Shown here: positions 1 to 9,900 of the stretch, piece by piece
How positions within the stretch are numbered: position 1 is the stretch's first letter
Layout of the letters: each line of letters starts with the position of its first letter
Source of the DNA: Pilimelia terevasa
Lineage (GTDB): Bacteria; Actinomycetota; Actinomycetes; Mycobacteriales; Micromonosporaceae
Direction of reading: 5' to 3'
Length of the DNA stretch: 64,000 nt
Assembly: GCF_014647915.1 (NCBI RefSeq)
Contig: NZ_BMQC01000010.1
Location: forward strand, 97,052-161,051
The notes under the pieces: model-generated
What the model saw: only the letters and a program-made list of their open reading frames with translations
Database searches by the model: none
Told to the model about the DNA's origin: nothing
Translations under genes and position numbers: made by a program

Positions 1-468
1 CGCACCGTCGACTTCCGCAACAGCATCCTGATCCTGACCTCCAACCTGGGCTCGCAGGTGATCGCCGACCCGACGATGACCGAGGAGCAGCGCCGGGACG
101 CGGTCCTGGCGGTGGTCCGGTCGCACTTCAAGCCGGAGCTGCTCAACCGGCTCGACGACATCATCGTGTTCGCCGCGCTCACCGGCCCGGACCTGCGGGC
201 CATCGTGGACATCCAGCTCGACGTCCTGCGCCGCCGGCTGTCCGGCCGGCGGCTCACGCTGGAGGTCGGCGACGGGGCGCGGGCGTGGCTGGCCGAGCGC
301 GGGTACGACCCGATCTACGGCGCCCGGCCGCTGCGCCGGCTTGTGCAGACCGCGATCGGCGACCGGCTCGCCAAGGGCCTGCTCGGCGGCGAGATCCGCG
401 ACGGCGACACCGTGGTGGTCGAACTGGGCGAGGCCAAGGACGCGCTCGCGGTGCGCGCCGCCCGCTGA
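1..468 (+). CDS. clpB: ATP-dependent chaperone ClpB, C-terminal fragment
   Basis: The gene enters from the left edge, so only about 155 C-terminal residues are visible and no start can be assigned. The fragment covers the end of the second AAA+ domain and the C-terminal D2-small domain. It shows the sensor-1 region (ILTSNLGS), the FKPELLNRLDDIIVF stretch typical of Hsp100 proteins, and the sensor-2 arginine motif GARPLRRLVQ. ClpB is a hexameric cytosolic disaggregase working with DnaK. The absence of a ClpP-binding loop cannot be judged from this fragment. ClpB is preferred over ClpC because of the short basic/hydrophobic C-terminus, but ClpC is not fully excluded. Confidence 0.9.
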   Translation, partial: RTVDFRNSILILTSNLGSQVIADPTMTEEQRRDAVLAVVRSHFKPELLNRLDDIIVFAALTGPDLRAIVDIQLDVLRRRLSGRRLTLEVGDGARAWLAERGYDPIYGARPLRRLVQTAIGDRLAKGLLGGEIRDGDTVVVELGEAKDALAVRAAR

Positions 469-565
469 GCCCTGGCGCCCGACCCCTGGCGCTCGGCCCC
501 GCGTCCGGCTCCCACGTCCGCGGGATCGGGCGCGCGGGCGGCGCCCGGTCCGTAACGTCGGTGCC

Positions 566-898
566 GTGACCGAGGCGCCGGCGCCACCGGGCGACGCCGA
601 CCGCGCGGCGGCCGGGAGCGGCCGCCCGCGGCCGGTGCGGACGGCGGTGCTCCTGCAGGCCGCCGCCGTCCTGCTGCTGCTGGTGGCCGCGGCGGCCACG
701 GTGTCGGCGGCGGTCCTGCAGCGCGGCGCGATCGCGGCGGCCGGGCTCAGCGCCGAGGACGCTGCGGACATCCGGGCGACGTTCTGGCGGCCGGTGCTGG
801 CCGTGGTCGTGCTGCTGCTGGGGTACGCGGCCATCCTCGCGGTGCTGCTGCGCCCGCTGTGGCACGGCTGGCCCGGCGGTGGCAGGCGGTCGGCGTGA
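566..898 (+). CDS. small two-TM membrane protein, function unknown
   Basis: I do not recognise this 110-residue protein. From the GTG at 566 it has a Pro/Ala/Gly-rich hydrophilic N-terminus (about 25 residues) and two strongly hydrophobic segments near residues 26-50 and 78-98. A loop containing AEDAADIRATFW separates them. The next gene begins inside its stop codon (GTGA overlap), which indicates translational coupling and a two-gene membrane unit. A longer in-frame start exists upstream, but that extension is Arg/Pro-rich and looks non-coding. No enzymatic motif is visible. Confidence 0.6.
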   Translation: MTEAPAPPGDADRAAAGSGRPRPVRTAVLLQAAAVLLLLVAAAATVSAAVLQRGAIAAAGLSAEDAADIRATFWRPVLAVVVLLLGYAAILAVLLRPLWHGWPGGGRRSA

Positions 899-1284
899 CC
901 CTGCCCTGGCTGCTGCTGGTCGGCCTCGCGCCGACGTACTCGGCCGTGCGCGCCGCCGCGGCGTGGGTGCGCCACCTCGTCTCCCGGGGGGACTCCGGCC
1001 CGCGGCCGGCCGGCGCCGCGGCGGAGCCGGCCGACTGGTGGACGCGGACCTGGCACGCCGCGGCCACCGGCGACGGCGCGTGGCAGGCGCAGGCGCCGAC
1101 GCTCGCGCTGCTGGCGCTGGCGGTGCTCGCGGTCGCCGTCGCCCTGCCGCACCACCGGTCGGCCCGGACCTGGTTCACCCGCCCGGCGCCGGCCGCCCGC
1201 GCGACCCCGCCCGACCACCCGCCGCCGGGTGAGCGGGCCGGCGTGCCGCCCGCAGCCGGGGACCGGCGGGCGTCCGCCGGCTAA
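895..1284 (+). CDS. small membrane protein coupled to its upstream neighbour
   Basis: Unrecognised 129-residue protein. The GTG at 895 overlaps the upstream TGA by four bases, which is the main reason for choosing this start over an in-frame ATG at 859. The product begins directly with a hydrophobic segment (residues about 3-20) and has a second one at about 68-86 (LALLALAVLAVAVALP). Between them is a polar Trp-containing loop, and the tail is Pro/Ala/Arg-rich. It is probably an integral membrane partner of the preceding protein. No homology can be named. Confidence 0.55.
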   Translation: MTLPWLLLVGLAPTYSAVRAAAAWVRHLVSRGDSGPRPAGAAAEPADWWTRTWHAAATGDGAWQAQAPTLALLALAVLAVAVALPHHRSARTWFTRPAPAARATPPDHPPPGERAGVPPAAGDRRASAG

Positions 1285-1314
1285 CGTGTGCACGAGCGGA
1301 GAGAGAGGACATCC

Positions 1315-2259
1315 ATGTCGTACGGTCCGGCGCCCGCGGGCGCCCCGCCATCGCGCCGCCCCGGCACGGTCAGCGCGGCCACCGCGCTGATCTTCCTGTA
1401 CGTGCTGCTTCTCCTGGTCGGCGCCGCCCTGCTGGCGGTCGTCTTCCCCGACCTCGAACGCGCGTTCGCCGACGCCGCGCCCGGCGGCTCCGGCGACGCC
1501 AGCGGCGCCGTGGCCGGCGTCGTCGTCGGACTCGGCGGGTGCGTCGTGCTCGTCCTGGGGATCGCCTTCGTCGTACTGGCGGTGTTCGCGGGCAAGGGGC
1601 GCAACGGCGCCCGGGTGACCCTGTGGGTCCTGGGCGGGCTCATGGCCTGCTGCGGCGGCGCCTCCGCGACCGGTGACGTGCTGGGGCTCAGCGGCCTCCA
1701 GTCCGCCGGCGCCGGGGCCGACCTCCAGGCGAACCTGCCCGAGTGGTACCGCTGGACCAGCGCCGGTGTGCAGTTCACCGGCACCCTGGTGCTCCTGTGC
1801 GCGCTGGTCCTGCTCGCGCTGCCGGCGTCGAACGCCTACTTCCGGCCCGCGCCCGAGGGGTGGTCGCCGGCCGCGTACCCGGCCTATCCGGGACCGGGCG
1901 CCCCGCAGCACCCCGGCCAGGCCGCGCCGTACCACCCGGGCCACGTCCCGCCGGGCGCCCCGCCGCAGCCGGGCCACGTCCCGCCGGGGGCGCCGTACCC
2001 GGGTCACGCCGAGCCGGGCGCGCTGTACCCGGGTCACGCCCCGCTGGGCGCGCCGCACCCGGGCCACGCCGCGCCGGGCGCGCCGCCGCACCCCGGCTAC
2101 GGGCCGCACCCGGGCGGACCCGCCCCGGACGCGCCGCCGCCCGCCGGGGCCGTGCCCCCGCCCAGCGCGCCGCCAGCGCCGCCGAGCGCCCCGCCGCCTC
2201 CGCCCGCGGCCCCGCCAGCGCCGCCCAGCGCCCCGTCGGCGGACCGGGAGGAGCCGTAG
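1315..2259 (+). CDS. four-TM membrane protein with Pro/Gly/His repeat tail
   Basis: A 314-residue protein starting at ATG 1315, preceded by a GAGAGAGGA ribosome-binding site that decides the start. Four hydrophobic segments lie near residues 20-43, 65-92, 101-118 and 152-170. From about residue 180 the chain becomes a low-complexity tail. It is built of roughly ten-residue units of the type PGHxxPGAP (DNA about 1930-2110), followed by a poly-Ala/Pro stretch. Such tails are common on actinobacterial membrane proteins and are probably cytoplasmic and disordered. No catalytic motif is present and the function is unknown. Confidence 0.75.
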   Translation: MSYGPAPAGAPPSRRPGTVSAATALIFLYVLLLLVGAALLAVVFPDLERAFADAAPGGSGDASGAVAGVVVGLGGCVVLVLGIAFVVLAVFAGKGRNGARVTLWVLGGLMACCGGASATGDVLGLSGLQSAGAGADLQANLPEWYRWTSAGVQFTGTLVLLCALVLLALPASNAYFRPAPEGWSPAAYPAYPGPGAPQHPGQAAPYHPGHVPPGAPPQPGHVPPGAPYPGHAEPGALYPGHAPLGAPHPGHAAPGAPPHPGYGPHPGGPAPDAPPPAGAVPPPSAPPAPPSAPPPPPAAPPAPPSAPSADREEP

Positions 2260-3050
2260 CGGGTCCGGCCGGGGTCGCCCTCGTCACGGGCGCCACGGCC
2301 GGTCTGGGGGCCGCGTTCGCGCGGCGGCTGGCGGCGGCCGGGTACGACCTGGTGCTCGTGGCGCGCGACGCCGACCGGCTCGCCGCCACCGCCGCCAGCC
2401 TGGCGGCGGCGCACGGCCGGGCGGTCACGCCGCTGCCCGCCGACCTGGCGACCGAGGCCGGCTGCGCGGCCGTCGCCGGCCGGCTCGCCGCCGACCCGCC
2501 GGTGGACCTGCTCGTCAACAACGCCGGCATCGGGCTGGCCGGCTCGCTGCTGCGCAACGACGTCGCCGACGAGTGCCGGATGCTGCGCCTCAACGTCGAG
2601 GCCGTCCTGCGGCTGACGCTGGCGGCCCTGCCGCCGATGGTGGCCCGCGGGTCGGGCGCGGTCGTCAACGTCGCGTCGGTCGCGGGATTCGGCCCGATGC
2701 CGGGCACGGCGTACCCGGCGGGCAAGGCGTGGGTGATCAACTTCAGCGAGTCCGCCCACCTCCAGGTCCGCGCGCACGGCGTGCGGGTGATGGCGCTGTG
2801 CCCCGGGTTCGTCCGCACCGAGTTCCACGCCCGGGCCGGCCTGGGCACCACCGGCGTACCGGACCGGATGTGGCTGGCCGCCGACGACGTCGTGGCCGCC
2901 GGGCTGGCGGATCTCGCCCGGGGCCGGGTGGTCAGCGTGCCGGACCGGCGGTACCGGCTCGTGACCTCCGTCATGCGACATGCACCACGTTCGTTGCTCT
3001 ACCGGTGGGTCAGCGCCGTGGGCAGCCGACGCCCAAAGCGGGACACTTAA
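2256..3050 (+). CDS. short-chain dehydrogenase/reductase (start codon unclear)
   Basis: Classical SDR fold of about 260 residues. It has the Rossmann glycine motif VTGATAGLGAAFARRL, the NNAG motif, the Ser of NVASVAGFG and the catalytic pair in YPAGKAWVINFSES (Tyr-x-x-x-Lys). It resembles DltE/YqjQ-like short-chain oxidoreductases that use NAD(P)H; the substrate is unknown. A GGGAGGAG ribosome-binding site at 2246-2253 lies at the end of the upstream gene. However, no ATG, GTG, TTG or CTG occurs in frame between it and the Rossmann motif. The coordinate given is a GTA overlapping the upstream TAG and is only a placeholder. See the separate finding. Confidence 0.75.
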   Translation, partial: VAGPAGVALVTGATAGLGAAFARRLAAAGYDLVLVARDADRLAATAASLAAAHGRAVTPLPADLATEAGCAAVAGRLAADPPVDLLVNNAGIGLAGSLLRNDVADECRMLRLNVEAVLRLTLAALPPMVARGSGAVVNVASVAGFGPMPGTAYPAGKAWVINFSESAHLQVRAHGVRVMALCPGFVRTEFHARAGLGTTGVPDRMWLAADDVVAAGLADLARGRVVSVPDRRYRLVTSVMRHAPRSLLYRWVSAVGSRRPKRDT

Positions 3051-3150
3051 CAGATTCCGGGTCAAGTTCTGGACAACGAGTGTTCGCTTCGTCACTCTAA
3101 TGGTGGGGGTATCACCCGCGGAGATGCGGCGGGTGAGTACCCTTTCCGCC

Positions 3151-3693
3151 ATGGACCCCCGCGATGAACTGCGCAAATACATCAACGAGCTGGCCATCGT
3201 CCGTGGTCGGGTCGTGCTGTCGTCCGGCAAGGAGGCTGACTGGTACGCGGACCTGCGTCGCGTGACCCTGCACCATGCCGCCGCGCCGGTGGTGGGCGAT
3301 GTCCTGCGCCAGCTCACCGGCGACTGGGAGTACGACGCCGTGGGGGGCCTCACGCTGGGGGCCGATCCGATCGCGATGTCGATGCTGCACTCGGCCGCGC
3401 GGGCGGGGGCCGCGCCCCTGGACGCCTTCGTCGTCCGCAAGGCGGAGAAGGCGCACGGCATGCAGCGTCGGGTGGAGGGTCCCGACGTGGCCGGACGGCG
3501 GGTTTTGGCGGTCGAGGACACATCCACGACGGGCGGCAGTGTCCTTACCGCCGTCGAAGCGTTACGAGAGGCTGGGGCCGAAGTGGTCGGCGTTGCGGTT
3601 ATTGTCGATCGGGGGGCGGGACGGGTGATCCAGGACAAGGGAATCCCCTACCGCGCGGCATATACGTTGGCGGACCTCGGCCTTACGGACTAG
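3151..3693 (+). CDS. pyrE: orotate phosphoribosyltransferase
   Basis: A 180-residue type I phosphoribosyltransferase that converts orotate plus PRPP to orotidine 5'-phosphate in pyrimidine biosynthesis. Diagnostic segments are LSSGKEADWYADLRR near the N-terminus, VVRKAEKAHGMQRRVEGP in the middle and the PRPP-binding loop VLAVEDTSTTGGS. Length and sequence match actinobacterial PyrE. The ATG at 3151 is preceded by TACCCT at 3138-3143, placing a -10 box seven bases upstream, so the mRNA is probably leaderless. It lies apart from the rest of the pyr genes, next to an ArsR regulator with no functional link evident. Confidence 0.95.
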   Translation: MDPRDELRKYINELAIVRGRVVLSSGKEADWYADLRRVTLHHAAAPVVGDVLRQLTGDWEYDAVGGLTLGADPIAMSMLHSAARAGAAPLDAFVVRKAEKAHGMQRRVEGPDVAGRRVLAVEDTSTTGGSVLTAVEALREAGAEVVGVAVIVDRGAGRVIQDKGIPYRAAYTLADLGLTD

Positions 3694-3750
3694 AAAACTG
3701 CCGGTTCGGACCTGCTGATATGCAGGCGGGTCGATGCTGTTGGTGGAAGG

Positions 3751-4128
3751 ATGGGCTCTGTGGGAACTGCGTTGGCCGAAATGACTATGCCTCAGATCTC
3801 GCCGCTTGCTGGCGAGCCGATCGAGCGAGCTGATGCTGAGCGGCTCGCCGGTGTGTTGAAGGCGCTCGCCGATCCGGCGCGCCTTCGTCTGCTCAGCCTG
3901 ATCCAGGCTGCGCCGGACGGTGAAGCGTGCGTGGCGGACCTGACGTCTCCGCTGGGACTCTCCCAGCCGACCGTCAGCCACCACCTGCGCATCCTCACCG
4001 AATCCGGGCTGCTGGAGCGGGAGAAGCGCGGCGTGTGGGCGTACTACCGCCTGGTGCCGGCGTCGATCGCCACGATCGCCGACCTGCTGACCCCTCCGCG
4101 CAAGCGCGCCACCAAGCGCGCCCGCTGA
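3751..4128 (+). CDS. ArsR/SmtB-family transcriptional regulator
   Basis: A 125-residue winged-helix repressor. The HTH is clear: LKALADPARLRLLSLI, then a recognition helix region SQPTVSHHLRILTESGLLE and a wing around KRGVWAYYRL. The family usually senses As, Cd/Pb or Zn. The ArsR-type CVC motif in the DNA-binding helix is here CVADL, with a single cysteine, so arsenic sensing by the canonical site is doubtful. The C-terminus is strongly basic. No metal efflux pump is adjacent; the convergent neighbour is DedA. An internal ATG at 3781 is an alternative start and would remove ten residues. Confidence 0.85.
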   Translation: MGSVGTALAEMTMPQISPLAGEPIERADAERLAGVLKALADPARLRLLSLIQAAPDGEACVADLTSPLGLSQPTVSHHLRILTESGLLEREKRGVWAYYRLVPASIATIADLLTPPRKRATKRAR

Positions 4129-4262
4129 GCCTGGCCGGTACACCGGCGTCACGCATCGACTCCACCGACCGTCTTCGCGCGGTCCCGCCGGACGCCATGG
4201 GGGAGGCGCCCAGCGGGCCGCGGGAGATGGCGTCGAATTGACGGGTGTCTCCGGGACTTTCG

Positions 4263-4967
4263 TCAGTTCCCGGGTGTACCCGCGCGGCGCAGCCGACGTT
4301 CCCGCAGTACCTCGACGGCGATCGGCAAGATCGAAATCAGGATGATCAATGCCACCGCCGGCAGGATGAAGCGATCGATTTTCTCGGCGGGGATCACTTT
4401 GGTGATCTGGTCGGCGAGCAGGTAGCCGGCGAGAATGAGGCCGTCGGTCCAGAGGATCGCCCCGATGACGTTCCACAGCAGGAAGGTCCGCGCCGGCATC
4501 CCGAGCATCCCGGCGACCGGGTTCAGGAACGTGCGCACGATGGGGATGAACCGCGCCAGCACCACCGCCTTGCCCGGACCGTACTTGCGGAAGTAGAACT
4601 CCGCCTTCTCCACGTACTCCTGCCGGAACAGCCGCGAGTCGGGCCGGGCGAACAGCCGCCGCCCGTACCGCGCCCCCAGGTGGTGGCCGAGCTGCGCGCC
4701 GACGATCGCCGCCAGCGGCGCCCCGATCAGCAGCCCCGGCAGCGACAGCCGGGTCCCCACCGCCGCGTCGGCGATCGGCGTGGCGGCCAGCCCGGCGAGG
4801 AACAGCAGCGAGTCCCCCGGCAGGAAGAAGCCGACCAGCAGTCCGGTCTCGGCGAACAGGATGACCCAGATCCCCAGCAGTCCGAAGGTCTTGATCAGTT
4901 CTTTCGGGTCCAGTGGGTTGACCGCCAACTGGTCGGCGAGGGCCTGGGTCTTCTCCGCGGTGTTCAC
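4263..4967 (-). CDS. DedA-family membrane protein
   Basis: A 234-residue DedA/VTT-domain integral membrane protein. Signatures are the re-entrant loop ETGLLVGFFLPGDSLLFLAG near residues 40-60, the second loop ARFIPIVRTFLNPVAG, and several hydrophobic helices ending in a basic C-terminus (ERRLRRAG). DedA proteins are half-transporters or lipid scramblases involved in recycling undecaprenyl phosphate or PE and in membrane-potential homeostasis; the exact substrate here is unknown. The GTG start at 4967 is supported by TACGCT at 4981-4976 eight bases upstream, again suggesting a leaderless transcript. It converges with the ArsR gene. Confidence 0.9.
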   Translation of the reverse strand: MNTAEKTQALADQLAVNPLDPKELIKTFGLLGIWVILFAETGLLVGFFLPGDSLLFLAGLAATPIADAAVGTRLSLPGLLIGAPLAAIVGAQLGHHLGARYGRRLFARPDSRLFRQEYVEKAEFYFRKYGPGKAVVLARFIPIVRTFLNPVAGMLGMPARTFLLWNVIGAILWTDGLILAGYLLADQITKVIPAEKIDRFILPAVALIILISILPIAVEVLRERRLRRAGTPGN

Positions 4968-5080
4968 GGCGCCCCAGCGTACCGACGCCGCGCCAGCCTG
5001 CCGAGCCGCCGTCGCTTTCCCGCCCGTCGCGGGGTGCCTCCGGCACCGGACGACCGATAGAGTCGTGGCGGTTCGTACCT

Positions 5081-5087
5081 AAGGAGG
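5081..5087 (+). promoter_or_regulatory. strong Shine-Dalgarno for the CoA-transferase operon
   Basis: AAGGAGG lies nine bases before the ATG at 5097. It is a near-perfect match to the 16S rRNA 3' end and fixes the start of the CoA-transferase A subunit. Confidence 0.8.
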
Positions 5088-5096
5088 GGCACCCGA

Positions 5097-5867
5097 ATGG
5101 ACAAGGTCGTCCACAGCGCCGCCGACGCGGTCGCCGACATCGGAGACGGCGCCACCCTCGCGGTCGGCGGCTTCGGGCTCTGCGGCATCCCCAGCGTGCT
5201 GATCCGGGCGCTGCTCGCCCGCGGTACCACCGACCTGTCGGTCGTCTCCAACAACTGCGGCGTCGACGACTGGGGCCTCGGCCTGCTCCTGCGCGAGAAG
5301 CGCATCCGCCGGATGACCAGCTCGTACGTCGGGGAGAACAAGGAGTTCGAGCGGCAGTACCTCGCCGGCGAGCTGGAGGTCGAGCTGACCCCCCAGGGCA
5401 CGCTGGCCGAGCGGCTGCGCGCCGGCGGCGCGGGGATCGCGGGCTTCTTCACCCGCACGGGGGTCGGCACCCAGGTCGCCGAGGGCGGGCTGCCGTGGCG
5501 GTACGCCGCCGACGGCGGCGTCGCCGTGGCCTCCCCCGCCAAGGAGGTGCGGACGTTCGGCGACCACGAGTACGTCCTGGAGGAGGCGATCACCTGTGAC
5601 TTCGCCCTGATCCGCGCCTGGAAGGGCGACCGCCAGGGCAACCTGGTCTTCCGCGACTCGGCGCGCAACTTCAACCCGCTGTGCGCGATGTCCGGCCGGA
5701 TCACGGTCGCCGAGGTCGAGGAGCTGGTCGAGGTCGGCGACCTGCCGCCCAACGACGTGCACGTGCCCGGCATCTTCGTCCAGCGCGTGGTCGTGCTGAC
5801 GCCGGAGCAGGCCGCCGAGAAGCGGATCGAGCGCCGCACCGTCCGCCCCCGCCCCGACGCGGCCTAG
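5097..5867 (+). CDS. scoA: 3-oxoacid CoA-transferase, subunit A
   Basis: A 256-residue alpha subunit of a family I CoA-transferase (SCOT, AtoD/ScoA type). It contains the glycine-rich CoA-binding segment [13 protein letters not shown] and the [15 protein letters not shown] and FFTRTGVGT segments typical of the subunit. With the downstream B subunit it would transfer CoA between succinyl-CoA and 3-oxoacids such as acetoacetate, in the cytosol. The B gene follows after 29 bases, so the two form an operon. Exact donor and acceptor (acetoacetate or 3-oxoadipate) cannot be told from sequence alone. The symbol is by family, not proven. Confidence 0.92.
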   Translation: MDKVVHSAADAVADIGDGATLAVGGFGLCGIPSVLIRALLARGTTDLSVVSNNCGVDDWGLGLLLREKRIRRMTSSYVGENKEFERQYLAGELEVELTPQGTLAERLRAGGAGIAGFFTRTGVGTQVAEGGLPWRYAADGGVAVASPAKEVRTFGDHEYVLEEAITCDFALIRAWKGDRQGNLVFRDSARNFNPLCAMSGRITVAEVEELVEVGDLPPNDVHVPGIFVQRVVVLTPEQAAEKRIERRTVRPRPDAA

Positions 5868-5896
5868 TCCACGGCCCGGCAGAGAGAGAGTCGACC

Positions 5897-6556
<660 letters not shown>

Positions 6557-6598
6557 CCGCGCCGGAGCTGACCGCCCCGACGCTGACCGCGGCCGGCG

Positions 6599-6814
6599 TC
6601 AGCGGCCGTACTCGTCGTCCAGGTGGACGATCTCTGCCTGCTCGGCGGCGTCCCACTCGCTGACCTCCAGGGCCGGCGAGGGCCGGGCGCTGTCGTCGGC
6701 CGGGTCCGCGGTCAGGGCCTGCTCGGCGGCGTCCGCGGCCGGGGCCTCCGGGTCGCGCTCGTCGGGGTCGAGGTGGTCGGGCAGGGGCAGGTCCTCGTAC
6801 TGCTGCTGCGTCAT
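6599..6814 (-). CDS. small acidic protein of unknown function
   Basis: Unrecognised 71-residue protein, very rich in Asp, Glu, Ala and Pro and lacking Cys and membrane segments. It starts MTQQQYEDLPLPDH and ends in HLDDEYGR. The ATG at 6814 has a good GGAGGAG ribosome-binding site seven bases upstream, which excludes longer in-frame starts. It is probably intrinsically disordered. It is transcribed convergently to the CoA-transferase operon and divergently from fba. No function is assigned. Confidence 0.6.
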   Translation of the reverse strand: MTQQQYEDLPLPDHLDPDERDPEAPAADAAEQALTADPADDSARPSPALEVSEWDAAEQAEIVHLDDEYGR

Positions 6815-7005
6815 GGCGCTCTCCTCCCACCGGTGATCCCCGGCGGGGCGCGTCGCGCGCCGGTCTCCGCCGGGCAGTCGCTTCCACGGTACGGGTGGTT
6901 TCCGTCCCCCCGGCGCCGTACGGGCAAACCAACGGCGGCCCAGGTCAGGCCGGCGGGCGGGTGGCATACTGCGGCGGACGGTCCACCGACGAAAGGAGTG
7001 CGTCA

Positions 7006-8031
<1,026 letters not shown>

Positions 8032-8036
8032 TCCGG

Positions 8037-8078
8037 GGCCGGGTGACAACCACCGGATCGGGTGGGTGTCACCCGGCC
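8037..8078 (+). terminator. hairpin terminator after fba
   Basis: Inverted repeat with 18-base arms (8037-8054 and 8061-8078), one mismatch and a six-base loop, starting six bases after the fba stop codon. There is no T-tract, as is usual for actinobacterial intrinsic terminators. Confidence 0.7.
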
Positions 8079-8119
8079 GCCCGGGTGGCAGGCGTCACCG
8101 GTTCCCCTAGGCTGCCGGT

Positions 8120-9016
8120 GTGTCTGTTTCGCCCCTGATGGGGCGCGTGTGTCGGGTTCTGGGTGCGGTCGTCCTCGCGGCGGCGGCGCCCGGCGCGGCC
8201 CTGCCCGCGGCGGCCGCCCCCGCGGGCGCGCCCGGGGCGTCCGCCGGGCCGGACGGGGGCGACGCCCCCGAGGAGCGGGAGCCGGGGGTACCGCCCGCGG
8301 GCAGCCACGGCCCGCCCGTCGGCGCCCAGCGCGACGCGACCGTCGGCATCGCCGGCCGGATCTGGGACGACCGCGACCGCGACGGCCGGCAGGACCCCGG
8401 CGAGCCCGGCATCTCCGGCGTCCGCGTCTGGACCTTCAACTACGCCCTCGCCGACCCGATGTCGGGGGCGCAGATGCGCGCCGCCGCCGTGGCGAGCCTG
8501 CACGAGTGGGAGCGCGGGCGGATGCCGGTGCTGGAGCCGGCGGAGACCGACTCCACGGCCAGCGGGCCCGACGGCCGGTACGACTTCGGGCTGCTGGCGC
8601 CCGGCCCCACCGTGGTCGCCGTCGTCACCGCGACCTACGAGCCGGAGACCGACGCGCTCACCCCGTCGACCTCGCTGACCCGGCCGCACCAGGGGCCCGA
8701 CGGCACCGACTCGGACTTCACCGCCACCGACGCCGGGACGTTCGGGCTCGCGGCGGTCACCACCGTGGACGGCGACCGCCGCGACCTCGACGCCGGGCTG
8801 CTCGGCGCCGCCTCGGCCGCGCTGCCGGTCACCGGGCGCGGCGTGGCCGACGGGATCGTGCTGGGCGCCGGGCTCTGCGCCGCCGGGGTCCTGCTCCTGC
8901 GGCTGGCCTCGCTCCGCCGCCGCCCGGCGGGACCGCCCGCCGGGCGCCGCCTGTCCGGCGGTCCGTCCACCGGCCGGCGTCCGCCGGCGCGTCGGCGTCC
9001 GACCGGAAACCGCTGA
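8120..9016 (+). CDS. LPXTG-anchored SdrB-like surface protein
   Basis: A 298-residue exported protein. After a signal peptide (to about residue 40) comes an SdrD-B/Cna-B-like beta-sandwich module. It begins IAGRIWDDRDRDGRQDPGEPG and has Asp-rich calcium-type loops (TDSDF, EPGISGV). The C-terminus carries a sortase motif LPVTG at about residue 235, a hydrophobic helix and a very basic tail, so covalent attachment to peptidoglycan is predicted. The GTG at 8120 is preceded seven bases upstream by TAGGCT (8108-8113), indicating a leaderless mRNA. The basic tail is unusually long (about 35 residues). No sortase gene lies in this window. It is followed 11 bases later by a paralogue. Confidence 0.82.
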   Translation: MSVSPLMGRVCRVLGAVVLAAAAPGAALPAAAAPAGAPGASAGPDGGDAPEEREPGVPPAGSHGPPVGAQRDATVGIAGRIWDDRDRDGRQDPGEPGISGVRVWTFNYALADPMSGAQMRAAAVASLHEWERGRMPVLEPAETDSTASGPDGRYDFGLLAPGPTVVAVVTATYEPETDALTPSTSLTRPHQGPDGTDSDFTATDAGTFGLAAVTTVDGDRRDLDAGLLGAASAALPVTGRGVADGIVLGAGLCAAGVLLLRLASLRRRPAGPPAGRRLSGGPSTGRRPPARRRPTGNR

Positions 9017-9027
9017 CAGGAGGCGCC

Positions 9028-9768
9028 ATGCGTCGCACCACCCTCCGCCGCACCACTGCCGTCCGCCGCGCGATCCTCCACCGCACCGCCCTCCGCCGCG
9101 CCGCCGCTCTGGGCGGCGTCGCCACCCTGCTGCTGACCGCGGCGCCGGCCGCGGCCGCCCGGCGCGGGCCGACCGTCACCGTCAGCGGGCACATCTGGCT
9201 GGACCGGGACCGCGACGGGCACCGCGACGCCCGGGAGCCGGGGGTCGCCGGGATCCCGGTGGGCGTGGTCAGCTTCGCCGACGTCTCGGCGGGCGGGCTG
9301 GTGGACCTGCCGCAGCGGGCGGCGTCGACCTTCGTCATGCGCCAGTACGCGGCGATGGACCCGGGCGAGGCCGAGCTGCGGGTGTACCTGACCAGAACTG
9401 ACGCCACGGGCGCATACCAGTTCGACGGCGTCGCCGCCGGCCCGCTGTTCGTCGAGGTGTTCACCGGCCAGCCCGCCGATGGCCACTTCGCCCCGAAGTG
9501 GCGGCTGACCCGCCCCGACCGCGGGGGCGAGGACGGGGACTCGGACTTCGTCCGGTACGGGCAGGACGGGCTCGTGGGGCAGGTGTACCACGACGCCGCC
9601 GACGGCGCGGTCATCCGGGCTGACGGCGGCTTCCTGCCCAGTCCGCTCCCCGCCACCGGTTCACTGCCGGTGACCGGGGCGTCGCTCGGCGCGGTGCTCG
9701 CGGCCGGTACCGGCGCGGTGCTCGCCGGGCTCGCCGTCCTGCTGGTCGGGCGCCGCCGCCGCGCCTGA
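9028..9768 (+). CDS. second LPXTG SdrB-like surface protein with two sorting motifs
   Basis: A 246-residue paralogue of the preceding gene and probably co-transcribed with it (11-base gap, GACAGGAGG ribosome-binding site before the ATG at 9028). It has a twin-arginine-like, very basic N-region (MRRTTLRRTT) before the hydrophobic signal core. One SdrB-like domain follows (VSGHIWLDRDRDGHRDAREP), then DGDSDFVRYGQDG. The C-terminal end reads LPATGSLPVTG, two overlapping-style sorting motifs at residues 207 and 213, followed by a TM helix and RRRRA. The function is probably structural or adhesive and the ligand is unknown. Confidence 0.82.
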   Translation: MRRTTLRRTTAVRRAILHRTALRRAAALGGVATLLLTAAPAAAARRGPTVTVSGHIWLDRDRDGHRDAREPGVAGIPVGVVSFADVSAGGLVDLPQRAASTFVMRQYAAMDPGEAELRVYLTRTDATGAYQFDGVAAGPLFVEVFTGQPADGHFAPKWRLTRPDRGGEDGDSDFVRYGQDGLVGQVYHDAADGAVIRADGGFLPSPLPATGSLPVTGASLGAVLAAGTGAVLAGLAVLLVGRRRRA

Positions 9769-9900
9769 ACGGCCGCCCGCCGTACCGGTTGGCGCGATGC
9801 GCTTGAACTGCCCCGCCCTGTCGGATTGCTGACTGAGCGTGACCGGGGTCCGCGCTACCTTGCCCGCCGATGTGCACGGCTAGGCGGAGGCGGTAGGACC

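Noticed and set aside
1930..2110. PGHxxPGAP repeats as collagen-like or cell-wall-binding module
   Set aside because: The repeat period and composition fit neither; such Pro/Gly/His tails occur on many actinobacterial membrane proteins without known ligand function.
3751..4128. Assignment of the ArsR protein to an arsenic resistance operon
   Set aside because: No arsenate reductase or efflux gene is adjacent, and the CVC motif is only partly present (CVA).
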